Origin: Euryarchaeota archaeon UBA88
Lineage (GTDB): Archaea > Thermoplasmatota > Poseidoniia > Poseidoniales > Poseidoniaceae
Assembly: GCA_002499545.1 (NCBI GenBank)
Contig: DAME01000014.1
Coordinates: 2,421-21,448 of the forward strand
Length of the DNA stretch: 19,028 nucleotides
Direction: 5' to 3'
The position numbers and the translations under genes were made by a program. The notes below the pieces were generated by a model. The model did no database searches. It had not been told where the DNA came from and was given only the letters and a program-made list of their open reading frames with translations. Below, one piece after another: positions 1 through 8,580 of this stretch (position 1 is the stretch's first letter; each line of letters opens with the position of its first letter).

Positions 1-2703
1 GAAGAATTTGTAGAAGAAGTCGACGAAACGATTTCAACCGAAAACGTACTCAACCACCCTTTGAACGATGAAATGAAAACGTCGTACATCAATTATGCAA
101 TGTCCGTCATCATTGGAAGAGCTCTTCCAGATGCACGAGACGGGCTCAAACCAGTCCATCGCCGTGTTCTTTACGGAATGTACGAGGGTGGCCATACTTC
201 TGACAAGAAGTTCAGTAAATCTGCTCGCTCAGTCGGAGAGGTCATGGGTAAATACCACCCTCACGGAGACCAGTCGATTTACGATACAATGGTCCGAATG
301 GCCCAAGAATTTTCTCTACGCTATCCGTTGGTTGACGGTCAAGGTAACTTTGGATCTATTGACGGCGATCCCCCGGCTGCCATGCGTTACACGGAAAGTC
401 GACTCGACAGAATAGCGAAGCATATGCTTGAAGATATCGAGAAAAAAACCGTTGATTTCCAACCGAACTTCGACGATTCAGAAGATGAACCATCGGTTCT
501 TCCAGCGCGCTTACCCAACCTTTTGCTCAACGGAAGCGATGGAATTGCCGTCGGTATGGCGACCAGAATCCCCCCTCACAACCTCACCGAAGTCGCTGGT
601 GCAGTCCACCTCCATGTTGCACGAATTCTCGAAGAGGGTGAAGCCAATATGGGTATGCCAGATATTTCTATAGACGAGTATATGGAGCACGTAAAAGGGC
701 CAGATTTCCCGACCGGTGCTTCCATCCACGGCATTGATGGAATCTACGACATGTACAAGAACGGAAAAGGCCGATTCCACATCCGTTCTCAGTGTGAAGT
801 GCTCGACGATTCGAAGGGCAAGCGAATCATCATTCATGAGATTCCTTACCAAGTCAAGAAGGCCGACATGCTGGTTCATATCGCTGAATTGGTCACGAAA
901 GGCACCGTTATCGGAATTCGTGATATCCGTGATGAATCTTCCAAAGAAGGTATTCGAGTCGTCATTGAAGTCAAGAACAATGCCGACCCACACGCCGTGT
1001 TGAATCAACTGTTCAAGTCAAGCCGTTTACAAGAGTCCTATTCAGCTAACATGATGGGGATTCTGGACGGTCGTCCCGTTCTTCTAACCCTCCCAGTTAT
1101 GCTGCATACCTACGTAGATCACCGCGAGTCTGTCATTGAACGGCGTGCACAGTTCGACATCGATAAAGCACAGGCAAGAGCCCACATTCTTGAGGGATTG
1201 GTCAAGGCACAAGACCGCATTGATGACGTGGTTGCAGTCGGTAAAGCCAGTGCTAGCCGAGAACAATTTGAAGCAGTCCTTCGGGGGACTGAATTAATGC
1301 CAGGAATTGCAGCGTTCGACTTCACAGAAGCTCAAGCCAAAGCCATTGCAGAGCGCCGTTTATACCAACTAAGCCGACTCGATGTTGAGAAAGTTCAAAA
1401 CGAATATTCAGAATTGCAGTTGAAGATTGCAGACCTGCAAGACATCATAGCTTCCCGTTCACGTCGACTTGGAATTCTCCTGTCGGAACTGGATGAAATG
1501 TTGGAACGTCACGGCGATGAGCGTCGCTCAACCATCGACCCAATGCCGCTTTCAATGGACCGCGAGGACCTCATCGAAGAACGAGCAATTGCCATTACAC
1601 TGAGTGAAGATAACTACATTCGCCACATGCCTGTTGAGATGTTCAAAGTGCAAAATCGAGGCGGTAAAGGTCTCAAGGGAGTTGCGACGAAGAACGAAGA
1701 TACCCCGCAGCTCATCGTCACATGCTTCAGCAAGGACCGCCTTCTGATCTTCACTGACAAAGGTCGTGTTTATGGTCTCAAAGCATGGGAGACTCCTCTT
1801 GGAAGTCGGCACGCACGAGGAAGCCACATTCGAAACGTAATTGAAAAGATTCAGGATGATGAAAACATTGTCACTATCTTACCTATCACCCGAGAATTGC
1901 TTGAATCTCCTGAAGGGCACTTTTTGCTGTTTGCAACTCGAATGGGTCTCATCAAAAAGACAAAGTTGGAAGAATATGTTCGCATTAACAGAAACGGTAA
2001 ATTCGCTCTCCGTTTCAAGCTCGAAGGGGACAGTTTAGTCAATGTGCGGACCGGTACCAATGATTCAGCGGTCGTCATGATCTCAAGCACTGGCTTTGCC
2101 AGCCGCTTTGCCTGCTCCGATATTCGGTCATCTGGTCGAGTGTCTGCAGGTGTGTACGGAATCAAGACAGGAAACCGAAAAGGGGCCGACGGTGGTCACG
2201 TCGTTGGAATGATGTCAACTGAGAATACCGACACACAAATCTTGACCATCACACGTAATGGAATGGCGAAGCGAAGCCGATTAGGAACCTCTCTCAAGGT
2301 CCCTGATCTCGATGCAGATGGTGTTCAAAAGGTAGACCAAGATACCGGTGAAGGAAAGTTGCGCACTGATGGATACCGCAGAACCAAGCCAGGTGCGAAG
2401 GGAGCATTCACGATGAATCTCGACCACGAAAATGGAGATGTCATCATCAGTGCTCGTCAAATTCCGAATTTGGAGGACAATGTATTCTTGCTCACCAAGA
2501 AAGGAATGATGATTCGGATCAGTGCTGGTCAAACCAAGGAAACCAAGAACAAGAAATCCAAGGGTACTCGCGTTATGGAATTGCGAAATCAAGCCAAAAC
2601 AGGCTTTGTAGACCACATTATCTTCGCTGCACGTCTTCCAGCAGAATTGGTAGAAACCGATGTTTACGATGATGAAACCGGTGACAATTCTGAAGAGGAA
2701 TGA
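1..2703 (+). CDS. gyrA: DNA gyrase subunit A (5' end cut by window edge)
   Basis: GyrA is the breakage-reunion subunit of the type IIA topoisomerase that, with GyrB, supercoils DNA. The frame is open to base 1. A TTG at 61 could start translation, but the 20 codons before it read like the usual acidic GyrA N-terminus, so the true start is probably off the window. Numbering from that TTG: the YAMSVIIGRALPD signature is at 12-24, the QRDR at 67-75 (HPHGDQSIYD), and the catalytic Tyr at 110 in AAMRYTE. The coiled-coil and gate region runs to about 490. A GyrA box QNRGGKG at 531-537, followed by six-blade beta-pinwheel repeats, marks gyrase rather than Topo IV or archaeal Topo VI. The tail is acidic. 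GyrB is expected just upstream. The Ser83 position of E. coli GyrA is Gln here. Identification is very sure; transfer from bacteria is family knowledge. Confidence 0.97.
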   Translation, partial: EEFVEEVDETISTENVLNHPLNDEMKTSYINYAMSVIIGRALPDARDGLKPVHRRVLYGMYEGGHTSDKKFSKSARSVGEVMGKYHPHGDQSIYDTMVRMAQEFSLRYPLVDGQGNFGSIDGDPPAAMRYTESRLDRIAKHMLEDIEKKTVDFQPNFDDSEDEPSVLPARLPNLLLNGSDGIAVGMATRIPPHNLTEVAGAVHLHVARILEEGEANMGMPDISIDEYMEHVKGPDFPTGASIHGIDGIYDMYKNGKGRFHIRSQCEVLDDSKGKRIIIHEIPYQVKKADMLVHIAELVTKGTVIGIRDIRDESSKEGIRVVIEVKNNADPHAVLNQLFKSSRLQESYSANMMGILDGRPVLLTLPVMLHTYVDHRESVIERRAQFDIDKAQARAHILEGLVKAQDRIDDVVAVGKASASREQFEAVLRGTELMPGIAAFDFTEAQAKAIAERRLYQLSRLDVEKVQNEYSELQLKIADLQDIIASRSRRLGILLSELDEMLERHGDERRSTIDPMPLSMDREDLIEERAIAITLSEDNYIRHMPVEMFKVQNRGGKGLKGVATKNEDTPQLIVTCFSKDRLLIFTDKGRVYGLKAWETPLGSRHARGSHIRNVIEKIQDDENIVTILPITRELLESPEGHFLLFATRMGLIKKTKLEEYVRINRNGKFALRFKLEGDSLVNVRTGTNDSAVVMISSTGFASRFACSDIRSSGRVSAGVYGIKTGNRKGADGGHVVGMMSTENTDTQILTITRNGMAKRSRLGTSLKVPDLDADGVQKVDQDTGEGKLRTDGYRRTKPGAKGAFTMNLDHENGDVIISARQIPNLEDNVFLLTKKGMMIRISAGQTKETKNKKSKGTRVMELRNQAKTGFVDHIIFAARLPAELVETDVYDDETGDNSEEE

Positions 2704-4046
2704 ATTCTCAACCCATCGACGGCTTCAAAGAGAACTCGCCTCTGTGGTACACTGTACCCGACCATTTGTTTGGTGCTGTGATTGTTATGGATGAGCGCTC
2801 TTTGATTTACGATTGGAACTCAGTCGATTACGAAATTCATCGCAACCCTGCGAACCATCCCCATGAAATCTGGTTTGACGATGAGACACTTCGCGATGGT
2901 CTTCAAAGCCCGAGCGCCCGCAACCCAACCATCGAGCAAAAAATTGAATTGCTCACCTTTATGGAAAAGCTTGGAATTCAAAAAGTGGACCTCGGTTTGC
3001 CCGGAGCAGGTCCACACCACCTTTCACACATCGATGCAATGATGACTCACATCACTGAGAACGACTTCAAAATACGCCCAGGTGCTGCAGTTCGTACATT
3101 GATGAACGACATCGAACCCCTTGTTGAACTTCAGGCTAAGCACGGCGTTGAGATTCAAGCCAGTGCATTTCTCGGAACCAGTCCGATCCGTCAGTATACT
3201 GAGGGATGGACCATGGACAAACTCGTATCGACGATGGAAAAAGCAGTGTCGTTCGCAATCGACAACGATGTCCCAGTGATGTTTGTCACCGAAGACACGA
3301 CTCGATCGAAACCCGATGACATCAAACTCATCTATCAAAGAGCCATGGAACTTGGTGCAACACGCCTGTGTGTTTGTGATACCTGCGGACACGTGACTCC
3401 GAACGGCGTTCGAAAACTCCTCCAATTCATCGACGAGGAAGTCATCAAGGACGGCGGTTTTGACCGCTCCGCTATTGAAGTCAACTGGCACGGGCATCAA
3501 GACCGTGGTCTTGGTGTTGCTAACAATATCGCCGCTCTAGAAGCAGGAGCCGACGTGATTCACGGTACTGCCCTTGGTGTAGGTGAGCGCGCTGGAAACG
3601 CTCCAATCGACCAAACGCTGGTTAACCTCCAACTCCTCGGCGTCATCGATAACGACCTCACGCTACTCGACGAATACATGCGTAAAGCTAACCAATACAT
3701 CGAAGTCCCTCTCCCTCGCAATTACCCCGTGTTCGGAACAGATGCCTTTGAAACCGGTACAGGTGTTCACGCCTCTGCGGTCATCAAAGCCATGCGCAAG
3801 GGCGATAATTGGCTTGCAGACAGAGTCTATTCGGGCGTGCCAGCAGGAGACTTTGGTCTCAAGCAAGTGATTCGAATTGGACACATGTCGGGTCGATCGA
3901 ACATCATTTGGTGGCTTGAACAGAACGGGTATGAAGTCAATGATGAACTCGTATCGCACCTCTTTGAAATCGCTAAAAGCCAGCGTCGAAACATGGAAGA
4001 TGAAGAAGTCAAGTCAGCAGTCAATGCTTTCTTGAACAACGGTTAA
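2700..4046 (+). CDS. LeuA-like DRE-TIM metallolyase (isopropylmalate/homocitrate synthase superfamily)
   Basis: This is probably an acyl-CoA-dependent aldol-type synthase of the 2-isopropylmalate/homocitrate/citramalate family; the substrate cannot be told from sequence. Visible are the N-terminal DETLRDG motif (61-67, with the metal-binding Asp and catalytic Arg), the WHGH metal ligands (263-266), the downstream ALGVGERAGNAP signature (291-302), and a short helical communication region with IGHMSGRSN (393-401). The protein ends at 448 aa, so the C-terminal LeuA dimer domain that confers leucine feedback inhibition is absent. It overlaps the gyrA stop as ATGA. An in-frame ATG at 2787 (residue 30) lies just before the LIYDWN stretch where I expect the conserved part to begin, so the first 29 residues may not be real. 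Neither start has a good Shine-Dalgarno sequence. The family call is firm; the reaction is not. Confidence 0.88.
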   Translation: MNSQPIDGFKENSPLWYTVPDHLFGAVIVMDERSLIYDWNSVDYEIHRNPANHPHEIWFDDETLRDGLQSPSARNPTIEQKIELLTFMEKLGIQKVDLGLPGAGPHHLSHIDAMMTHITENDFKIRPGAAVRTLMNDIEPLVELQAKHGVEIQASAFLGTSPIRQYTEGWTMDKLVSTMEKAVSFAIDNDVPVMFVTEDTTRSKPDDIKLIYQRAMELGATRLCVCDTCGHVTPNGVRKLLQFIDEEVIKDGGFDRSAIEVNWHGHQDRGLGVANNIAALEAGADVIHGTALGVGERAGNAPIDQTLVNLQLLGVIDNDLTLLDEYMRKANQYIEVPLPRNYPVFGTDAFETGTGVHASAVIKAMRKGDNWLADRVYSGVPAGDFGLKQVIRIGHMSGRSNIIWWLEQNGYEVNDELVSHLFEIAKSQRRNMEDEEVKSAVNAFLNNG

Positions 4047-5377
4047 GCCTCAGCTTCCTCTTCTTCTTCATCGTTGAACGTATCGCCCGCAGCGTTCCCA
4101 CCTTCCTTGTTCTCGTTCCATTCAGAATCAATGAGTCCTCCGTTCCAATCGCCGTCAACCGCTATTTCATCGACATCGACTTCTTCTCTCCATACCGGGT
4201 CAGATTGAGAACCGCATACCAAGAAGCGTCCATTCGAATTGATTTGGTCCTCCAAGAGGGCAATGTGCTTTGAAACTGGAAGAAAGTGTCCAACAGGCAT
4301 TCCAGCTGCGGTGAAAGGATTACTCGCAGCACCTATGAGCAGACCGTCTTCTGGTGCGACGATATCGACGGTGAATCCAGGGTTTGCAGGGTCAGAAATC
4401 GTTGCAATGACGTCACCTTCTCGCATCACTGAACCTGCAGAGACAAACATGTCCAACAGTCCCCCTTCACCAGCACGCAGCCAGTGCGAACCGCTCGCTA
4501 GCATTCGGAACCGAGGACGGTGTGGATTGCCGGGAATCATTCTCAGGGAGCGCAGCACATTTAACACGCCATGAATCGCAACCTTGACCGATTCATGATC
4601 AAGCAGGTTTGCCCCGCCGCCTTCGTAGGTGACCACGGGTATGTCGTTTCGGATTGCATGTTTGCGAAGTGAACCGGATGGAGGTTTGGAATCAAGAATG
4701 ATTTCGATTCCAAACGCTTTGGCTAAAATGTTTGAACCTGCGTGTGCCAAATCGGCTCGAAGTTGTGGCATGTTTGCGCGCCCTTTCCCAGCACTATGCA
4801 AATCAACAATTGCATCAGCATCAGAAAACAAGTACTTCCATACTTGCGCTGCTACTCGCTTGGTCGTAGAACCTTTGAAGTCGCCCGGGAAGTTTCGATT
4901 GAGGTCTCGACCGTCAGGGAAATAACGGGACTTTGCTCGATATCCGGGGAGGTTGACAATTGGTACAATGCGAAGTGTTCCAGCCATTTGGATGGGATCA
5001 AGAGGCTTGCCATCTTCAGTGAATATGTTCGAAAGTAAATGGGTGCATGTGGCAGGGCCAGTCAATTCATCGCCGTGCATGCCACCGAGCACGGTGATGG
5101 TTGGACCCGGTCGAGTGCCGTGGATTATGGTCACAGGAATCGGCCATGAATCGCCGAGTTCAATTTCCAGTAAGGGAAGGTTGATTGTTCGCATCGTTCC
5201 GGGTTTGATGGTCTTGCGGTAGAACCGAGTTGGACCCCATTCAGCAGTCCTGTCCCATTCGGGCCGATCTTCGAGTTTGTGAGCAGCCATTGCCTCTTGA
5301 ATGAGGCTTTTTCGACGTTTGGGCAGTTCATGTGCGACACGAATTTTAGGCTTCGTCCGCTTCTTCTTTGCTGCCAT
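4043..5377 (-). CDS. AstE/AspA-family zinc carboxypeptidase-like deacylase
   Basis: This protein belongs to the succinylglutamate desuccinylase/aspartoacylase branch of the M14 zinc peptidases, which remove acyl or amino-acid groups from small molecules. In the 444-aa product the zinc ligands are H101 and E104 (GGMHGDE) and H194 (DLHSAGKGR). The substrate-carboxylate arginine region is RDLNRNFPG (157-165), and the catalytic Glu is probably E252 (TYEGGGAN). Residues 290-370 resemble the beta-rich, lipoyl-like C-terminal domain common in this group. A basic N-terminus (MAAKKKRTKPK) and a very acidic tail (EEEEEAEA) flank the core. The start at 5377 was chosen because the frame upstream, open to 5614, is Cys-rich and unlike any family N-terminus. 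A GGGAG lies just before this ATG, and a TATA-like element lies 26 nt away. The gene converges with the LeuA-like gene. The substrate is unknown. Confidence 0.87.
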   Translation of the reverse strand: MAAKKKRTKPKIRVAHELPKRRKSLIQEAMAAHKLEDRPEWDRTAEWGPTRFYRKTIKPGTMRTINLPLLEIELGDSWPIPVTIIHGTRPGPTITVLGGMHGDELTGPATCTHLLSNIFTEDGKPLDPIQMAGTLRIVPIVNLPGYRAKSRYFPDGRDLNRNFPGDFKGSTTKRVAAQVWKYLFSDADAIVDLHSAGKGRANMPQLRADLAHAGSNILAKAFGIEIILDSKPPSGSLRKHAIRNDIPVVTYEGGGANLLDHESVKVAIHGVLNVLRSLRMIPGNPHRPRFRMLASGSHWLRAGEGGLLDMFVSAGSVMREGDVIATISDPANPGFTVDIVAPEDGLLIGAASNPFTAAGMPVGHFLPVSKHIALLEDQINSNGRFLVCGSQSDPVWREEVDVDEIAVDGDWNGGLIDSEWNENKEGGNAAGDTFNDEEEEEAEA

Positions 5378-5399
5378 GCTCCCGCCACATCTTCCGCAG

Positions 5400-5406
5400 T
5401 CATAAG
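5400..5406 (-). promoter_or_regulatory. Possible TATA box of the AstE/AspA-like gene
   Basis: On the minus strand this reads CTTATGA, centred about 26 nt upstream of the ATG at 5377. That is the spacing expected if transcription starts at or near the start codon, as on many archaeal leaderless or short-leader mRNAs. The match to the archaeal TATA consensus is only fair, and the gene also has a GGGAG before its ATG, so this is tentative. Confidence 0.25.
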
Positions 5407-5416
5407 AATGCGCATT
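5407..5416. promoter_or_regulatory. 10-bp palindrome AATGCGCATT in the divergent promoter region
   Basis: A perfect 10-bp palindrome lies near the middle of the 90-nt space between two divergent genes, the AstE/AspA-like gene (minus) and the thioesterase (plus). It sits beside the TATA-like element of the minus gene. A dimeric repressor or activator site that co-regulates both directions is possible. One copy is seen and no regulator is encoded nearby, so the role is inference. Confidence 0.3.
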
Positions 5417-5467
5417 TTCGAACTCAATCAAGCAAAGAAAAGAAGTGCCTGAGGGAAATCGTTGGAC

Positions 5468-5935
5468 ATGGATGACGAAGGTGTTCAGCTGCAATATGCA
5501 CCAAATTCGATTTGCTTCGGATGTGGACCTGCGAACGATCAAGGTTTGAAAATCAACAGTGTGCGAATTGAAAACGGACTTTCGCTTGAATTCCTTCCCG
5601 ACCAACATCACCAAGCATTTCCAGGTATGATTAACGGCGGAATCATCGGTACACTACTCGACTGCCACGGTAATTGGACTGCAGCGGTTGCTCTGATGGA
5701 CGCGCAAGGGTTGGCCGAGCCTCCATGTACCGTTACCGCCTCATATACGGTTCAACTTCGCCGACCTACGCCGCTTGGTGCTGTACTGCACGTGACCAGC
5801 CAAGTCAAAGAGTTGAGTGATGATCGGGCGGAAATTGAACTGTTGTTGGAGGCTGGCGGGAAGGTTTGTGCTACGGGGTCAGGTCTCTTTGTGGCGGTGA
5901 AAGAAGGTCATCCCGCCTATCACCGCTGGAGTTGA
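5468..5935 (+). CDS. PaaI-like hotdog-fold acyl-CoA thioesterase
   Basis: This 155-aa protein has the size and features of the single-domain PaaI/YbgC-type hotdog thioesterases, which hydrolyse acyl-CoA or related thioesters in the cytosol. The N-terminal CFGCGPANDQGLKI stretch is the typical opening of one subfamily. HQAFPGMINGGIIGTLLDCHGNW holds the central hotdog helix, with the GG turn and an acidic residue expected at the active site; the later beta strands (TASYTVQLRRPTPLG) are also typical. A TTG two codons earlier (5462) is an alternative start. The ATG was preferred because GAGGG lies about 11 nt before it, although that spacing is long. The SprT-like gene follows after 6 nt, so the two are very likely co-transcribed. 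The acyl substrate is unknown. Confidence 0.85.
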   Translation: MDDEGVQLQYAPNSICFGCGPANDQGLKINSVRIENGLSLEFLPDQHHQAFPGMINGGIIGTLLDCHGNWTAAVALMDAQGLAEPPCTVTASYTVQLRRPTPLGAVLHVTSQVKELSDDRAEIELLLEAGGKVCATGSGLFVAVKEGHPAYHRWS

Positions 5936-5941
5936 GCCTTC

Positions 5942-6505
5942 ATGGCAAAACCCAGTAAAGAACAGAGTGTGCACTTGCAAGAGTTGCGAGATTTTGTCGT
6001 CGATGTCATGAAGGATATGCCCGTTTGGGCAGACATGGATGTTGAACTACTTCGCTCCATTCCGTTGGGTGTACTGCGAAAAAATGCTACGCAACGGCAC
6101 GGTGTGACCCGTTGGAAGCGAGGTGTCGATGTTCATTCCCTCACGCTTCATACCATTGAGACCATCGATTTGCACCCGCAACTGCTCACGCAACGCTGGC
6201 GAGCATACTCTGCATTTGTTCTGCACCATGAATACATTCACGCCTTGGGTTTTCGCGAACACAACAGCCTTTTTCGCCAACTTGAACACACGTGGCCTGG
6301 TCGTAGTGCATCGTCACAAGGACTTGAATTCACAGAGTTTTTGCGCCGTTCAAAGGCGCTTTGGCTGTGGTGCTGTTCAACGTGCGGCAAAGAGTTCCCA
6401 AGACAAAAGCCATCACGCCGCCGTTACAGATGCAGGACGTGCAATACACTTCTTGTTGACAAGAAAAATCCAAGCCGTCTGAATCATTTGCCGCCATCGA
6501 TTTGA
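5942..6505 (+). CDS. SprT-like zinc metalloprotein with C-terminal zinc ribbon
   Basis: This 187-aa SprT-like domain protein is of the family related to the protease domain of SPRTN/Wss1, which degrades DNA-protein crosslinks in eukaryotes; archaeal roles are not established. The metal site is HEYIH (96-100) with a third His at 107 in HALGFREH, so the HExxH signature is intact and hydrolysis is plausible. The C-terminus has two CxxC knuckles (C145/C148 and C164/C167) in a basic stretch, the usual SprT zinc ribbon, which could bind DNA. The gene starts 6 nt after the thioesterase, and its stop overlaps the frame of the following membrane protein region. The neighbours give no direct functional clue, so the operon may be one of convenience. 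Confidence 0.82.
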   Translation: MAKPSKEQSVHLQELRDFVVDVMKDMPVWADMDVELLRSIPLGVLRKNATQRHGVTRWKRGVDVHSLTLHTIETIDLHPQLLTQRWRAYSAFVLHHEYIHALGFREHNSLFRQLEHTWPGRSASSQGLEFTEFLRRSKALWLWCCSTCGKEFPRQKPSRRRYRCRTCNTLLVDKKNPSRLNHLPPSI

Positions 6506-6528
6506 AGCACTGGTGTTCCGTGCGAGGA

Positions 6529-8580
6529 ATGATGATGGCTGAAAGGGTAATTCCGAACCGGCCTTTTTTTGTCGCTGTGCTTCTTCTCGCGGTGGTGTTA
6601 ATGTCGTCCCTCCCTCTAGGCCAAGCAAACTTAAGTGACGATTTAACCCCTAATACGCTCTATCTTTCCTGCATCCAAGACGATGAATGCAATCTCACTA
6701 CAGCAGCAGCAGGTGAAGAGATCATATCGAACAACGTCTTTGCATCTCCTGCACAACCTGACACTGTCACGCTTGAGTTTGACATGACGCCTTCGCAAAA
6801 CGAACTGGCTCTGCTTCCCAATCTCCTCGAAAAGATGGTCGTCGACCTTCGATTCACGGGCGATACTACTGGAACGAGTAAACCCGAATTGCAGATTTCC
6901 TTGATTCTAGGCTCGACGGTCACTGACTGGGAGTTTGATGCACAAATTCTACCTTCAAACGCAGCGAATACGCCCTACACGCTTGAGGATGAAGCATTGA
7001 ACCTCAATGGAAACAGACTTCTATGGCCAGATCAGCAAGTCCGGCTTCGCCTGACATTCGTCTTGGACCGGCCGGGTACGTGGGAGTTATACCTACGTGG
7101 AAATTCCTATCTTGACCTTGATATTCCTTGGTCGGAAGACGTGAATGCACGTAACGTCGATGAACCATCAAGTTCAACCCAACCTCGGGAAACTGAGTTT
7201 GAAACCGCCCATTATGGTGCACTTCTGGAGAACGACCGAGATTGTTGGACTTTCCCGATTGAACAAAATGAGGTCGTAAACATCTATGTTGAATGGGAAA
7301 GTGTTCCAATTGAACTGGAGCAAACTCACGGATTACCGGACTTGTTCAAACCCACTGGACGACTCACTGAAACGCCCAATGTAGTTGTGAGAGAAGACGA
7401 GACCTCGACACGGATCACCTACCGATGGCGTGCCCTCGACATCGGAGAATACACGTTGTGCTTTGACGGAGTAGCCGGAAAGTTCCAGCCTTATATTTGG
7501 ACGGGTCAACTTGCTTTTGAAAGCCTTGGACCGATTAATCCTGATGGATTCTCTGGGAAATCGTTCTATCCCGCTGGGACTGCAATTTTGGGAGACCAAT
7601 CCGATGCAGTTTCTCTTGAAACACAAGGCAGCAGTATACTGATTATATCACTCGTGGTTCTGGTCTTATTCGGTATTGATGGATTGAGGAATTCTACCTC
7701 GGCTTCTCTCCGATTTGGTATCTTTGTCCCGGGAGTTGTTTTGCTGTTAATCGGTGGAATATTGAATCCAATTTGGGGGCTTGCCGATGAGGTACAAACC
7801 GAATCTGAAATCACATTGGAGCAGATGGTGGATATGCGATTACAGCAATTGTGGGACGTGTCCTATCCTGGCGTTCCAGAACAAGTTCTTGTCACGCACA
7901 CAGGTTCTACCTGGGGCATGTTGGACGGTGACCGGTTGGAATTGCGTTTACAAGTTGACGAGGTAGTCCCTACTGGCGACGGTCGGTGGCAATTGGTTGT
8001 TCCTGAATTACAAGATTTCAGACTCGATCAAGCTATTTTCTCACAAGTGGCTCGAGGTGGAGCCCAGACTACAAATGAAGGAATGCTGGAAGAACAAACG
8101 GTTCGATTTATTTTGCTGGCAGGACGTTCTTTACTGCTTGATTTCTTGATGCTTGAAGCCTTGATGGTGGTCGATGAGGAACCAGAATCCTCGGTATTCC
8201 ATGTTGATTTTGAGATGGTTGATGCACCCGCCTCTGGTTCTGTCAGCGTACCTGCTTGGGGTACTCGGCCTACATCAGTGAGCGAGTACGATTGGGTTTT
8301 GCTTCAACAAGCATTGTTCCCTGATCAAATCTCAGTCTCGCTATGTGATTGCGACTTGGATTTACTCGATGTGCGCTTCAGTGCTTCCAGCGGCTATGAT
8401 TTTAGAGATGTTCCGACGCAAATCAGCATCGAAAACGCATCGGATATGATTCCATTCGCATCGCCGCTGGTCATTCTTGGGATTCTGTTGTGTGCATGCT
8501 CATCGAGGTTCGAGTACCTTCGACGCAACAATGCACGTAATCTCGCACATCAGATGCTTCATCAAACAAAGTGGAAGTAA
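6529..8580 (+). CDS. Orphan exported membrane protein, three TM segments, two ectodomains
   Basis: I do not recognise this 683-aa protein. From the ATG at 6529 it has a short basic start, then a hydrophobic signal-like segment (about residues 13-30, ending near LGQA). A beta-rich acidic domain follows to about 365, with Cys pairs near its start (CIQDDEC) and in its second half (DRDCW, LCFDG). Two TM helices lie at about 368-386 and 396-418, separated by a short loop with two Arg. A second beta-rich domain has a CDCDLDLLDV stretch, then a third TM (about 643-660) and a basic cytoplasmic tail. This topology fits the positive-inside rule: both large domains outside and the tail inside. GAGGA directly precedes the ATG, and three Met codons in a row (6529, 6532, 6535) are possible starts. 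A TTG at 6502 is less likely. It could be a surface sensor or envelope protein. Confidence 0.75.
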   Translation: MMMAERVIPNRPFFVAVLLLAVVLMSSLPLGQANLSDDLTPNTLYLSCIQDDECNLTTAAAGEEIISNNVFASPAQPDTVTLEFDMTPSQNELALLPNLLEKMVVDLRFTGDTTGTSKPELQISLILGSTVTDWEFDAQILPSNAANTPYTLEDEALNLNGNRLLWPDQQVRLRLTFVLDRPGTWELYLRGNSYLDLDIPWSEDVNARNVDEPSSSTQPRETEFETAHYGALLENDRDCWTFPIEQNEVVNIYVEWESVPIELEQTHGLPDLFKPTGRLTETPNVVVREDETSTRITYRWRALDIGEYTLCFDGVAGKFQPYIWTGQLAFESLGPINPDGFSGKSFYPAGTAILGDQSDAVSLETQGSSILIISLVVLVLFGIDGLRNSTSASLRFGIFVPGVVLLLIGGILNPIWGLADEVQTESEITLEQMVDMRLQQLWDVSYPGVPEQVLVTHTGSTWGMLDGDRLELRLQVDEVVPTGDGRWQLVVPELQDFRLDQAIFSQVARGGAQTTNEGMLEEQTVRFILLAGRSLLLDFLMLEALMVVDEEPESSVFHVDFEMVDAPASGSVSVPAWGTRPTSVSEYDWVLLQQALFPDQISVSLCDCDLDLLDVRFSASSGYDFRDVPTQISIENASDMIPFASPLVILGILLCACSSRFEYLRRNNARNLAHQMLHQTKWK

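Noticed and set aside
511..1008. 165-codon open frame antisense to gyrA
   Set aside because: It lies wholly opposite conserved GyrA catalytic-core residues and shows no motif, so it is a shadow.
3024..3500. 158-codon antisense open frame in the LeuA-like gene
   Set aside because: It has no motif or ribosome binding site, and the opposite strand carries the conserved metal-binding HGH region.
5378..5614. 79-residue N-terminal extension of the AstE/AspA-like protein
   Set aside because: It would run across the divergent promoter region and into the thioesterase gene, and its composition is unlike the family.
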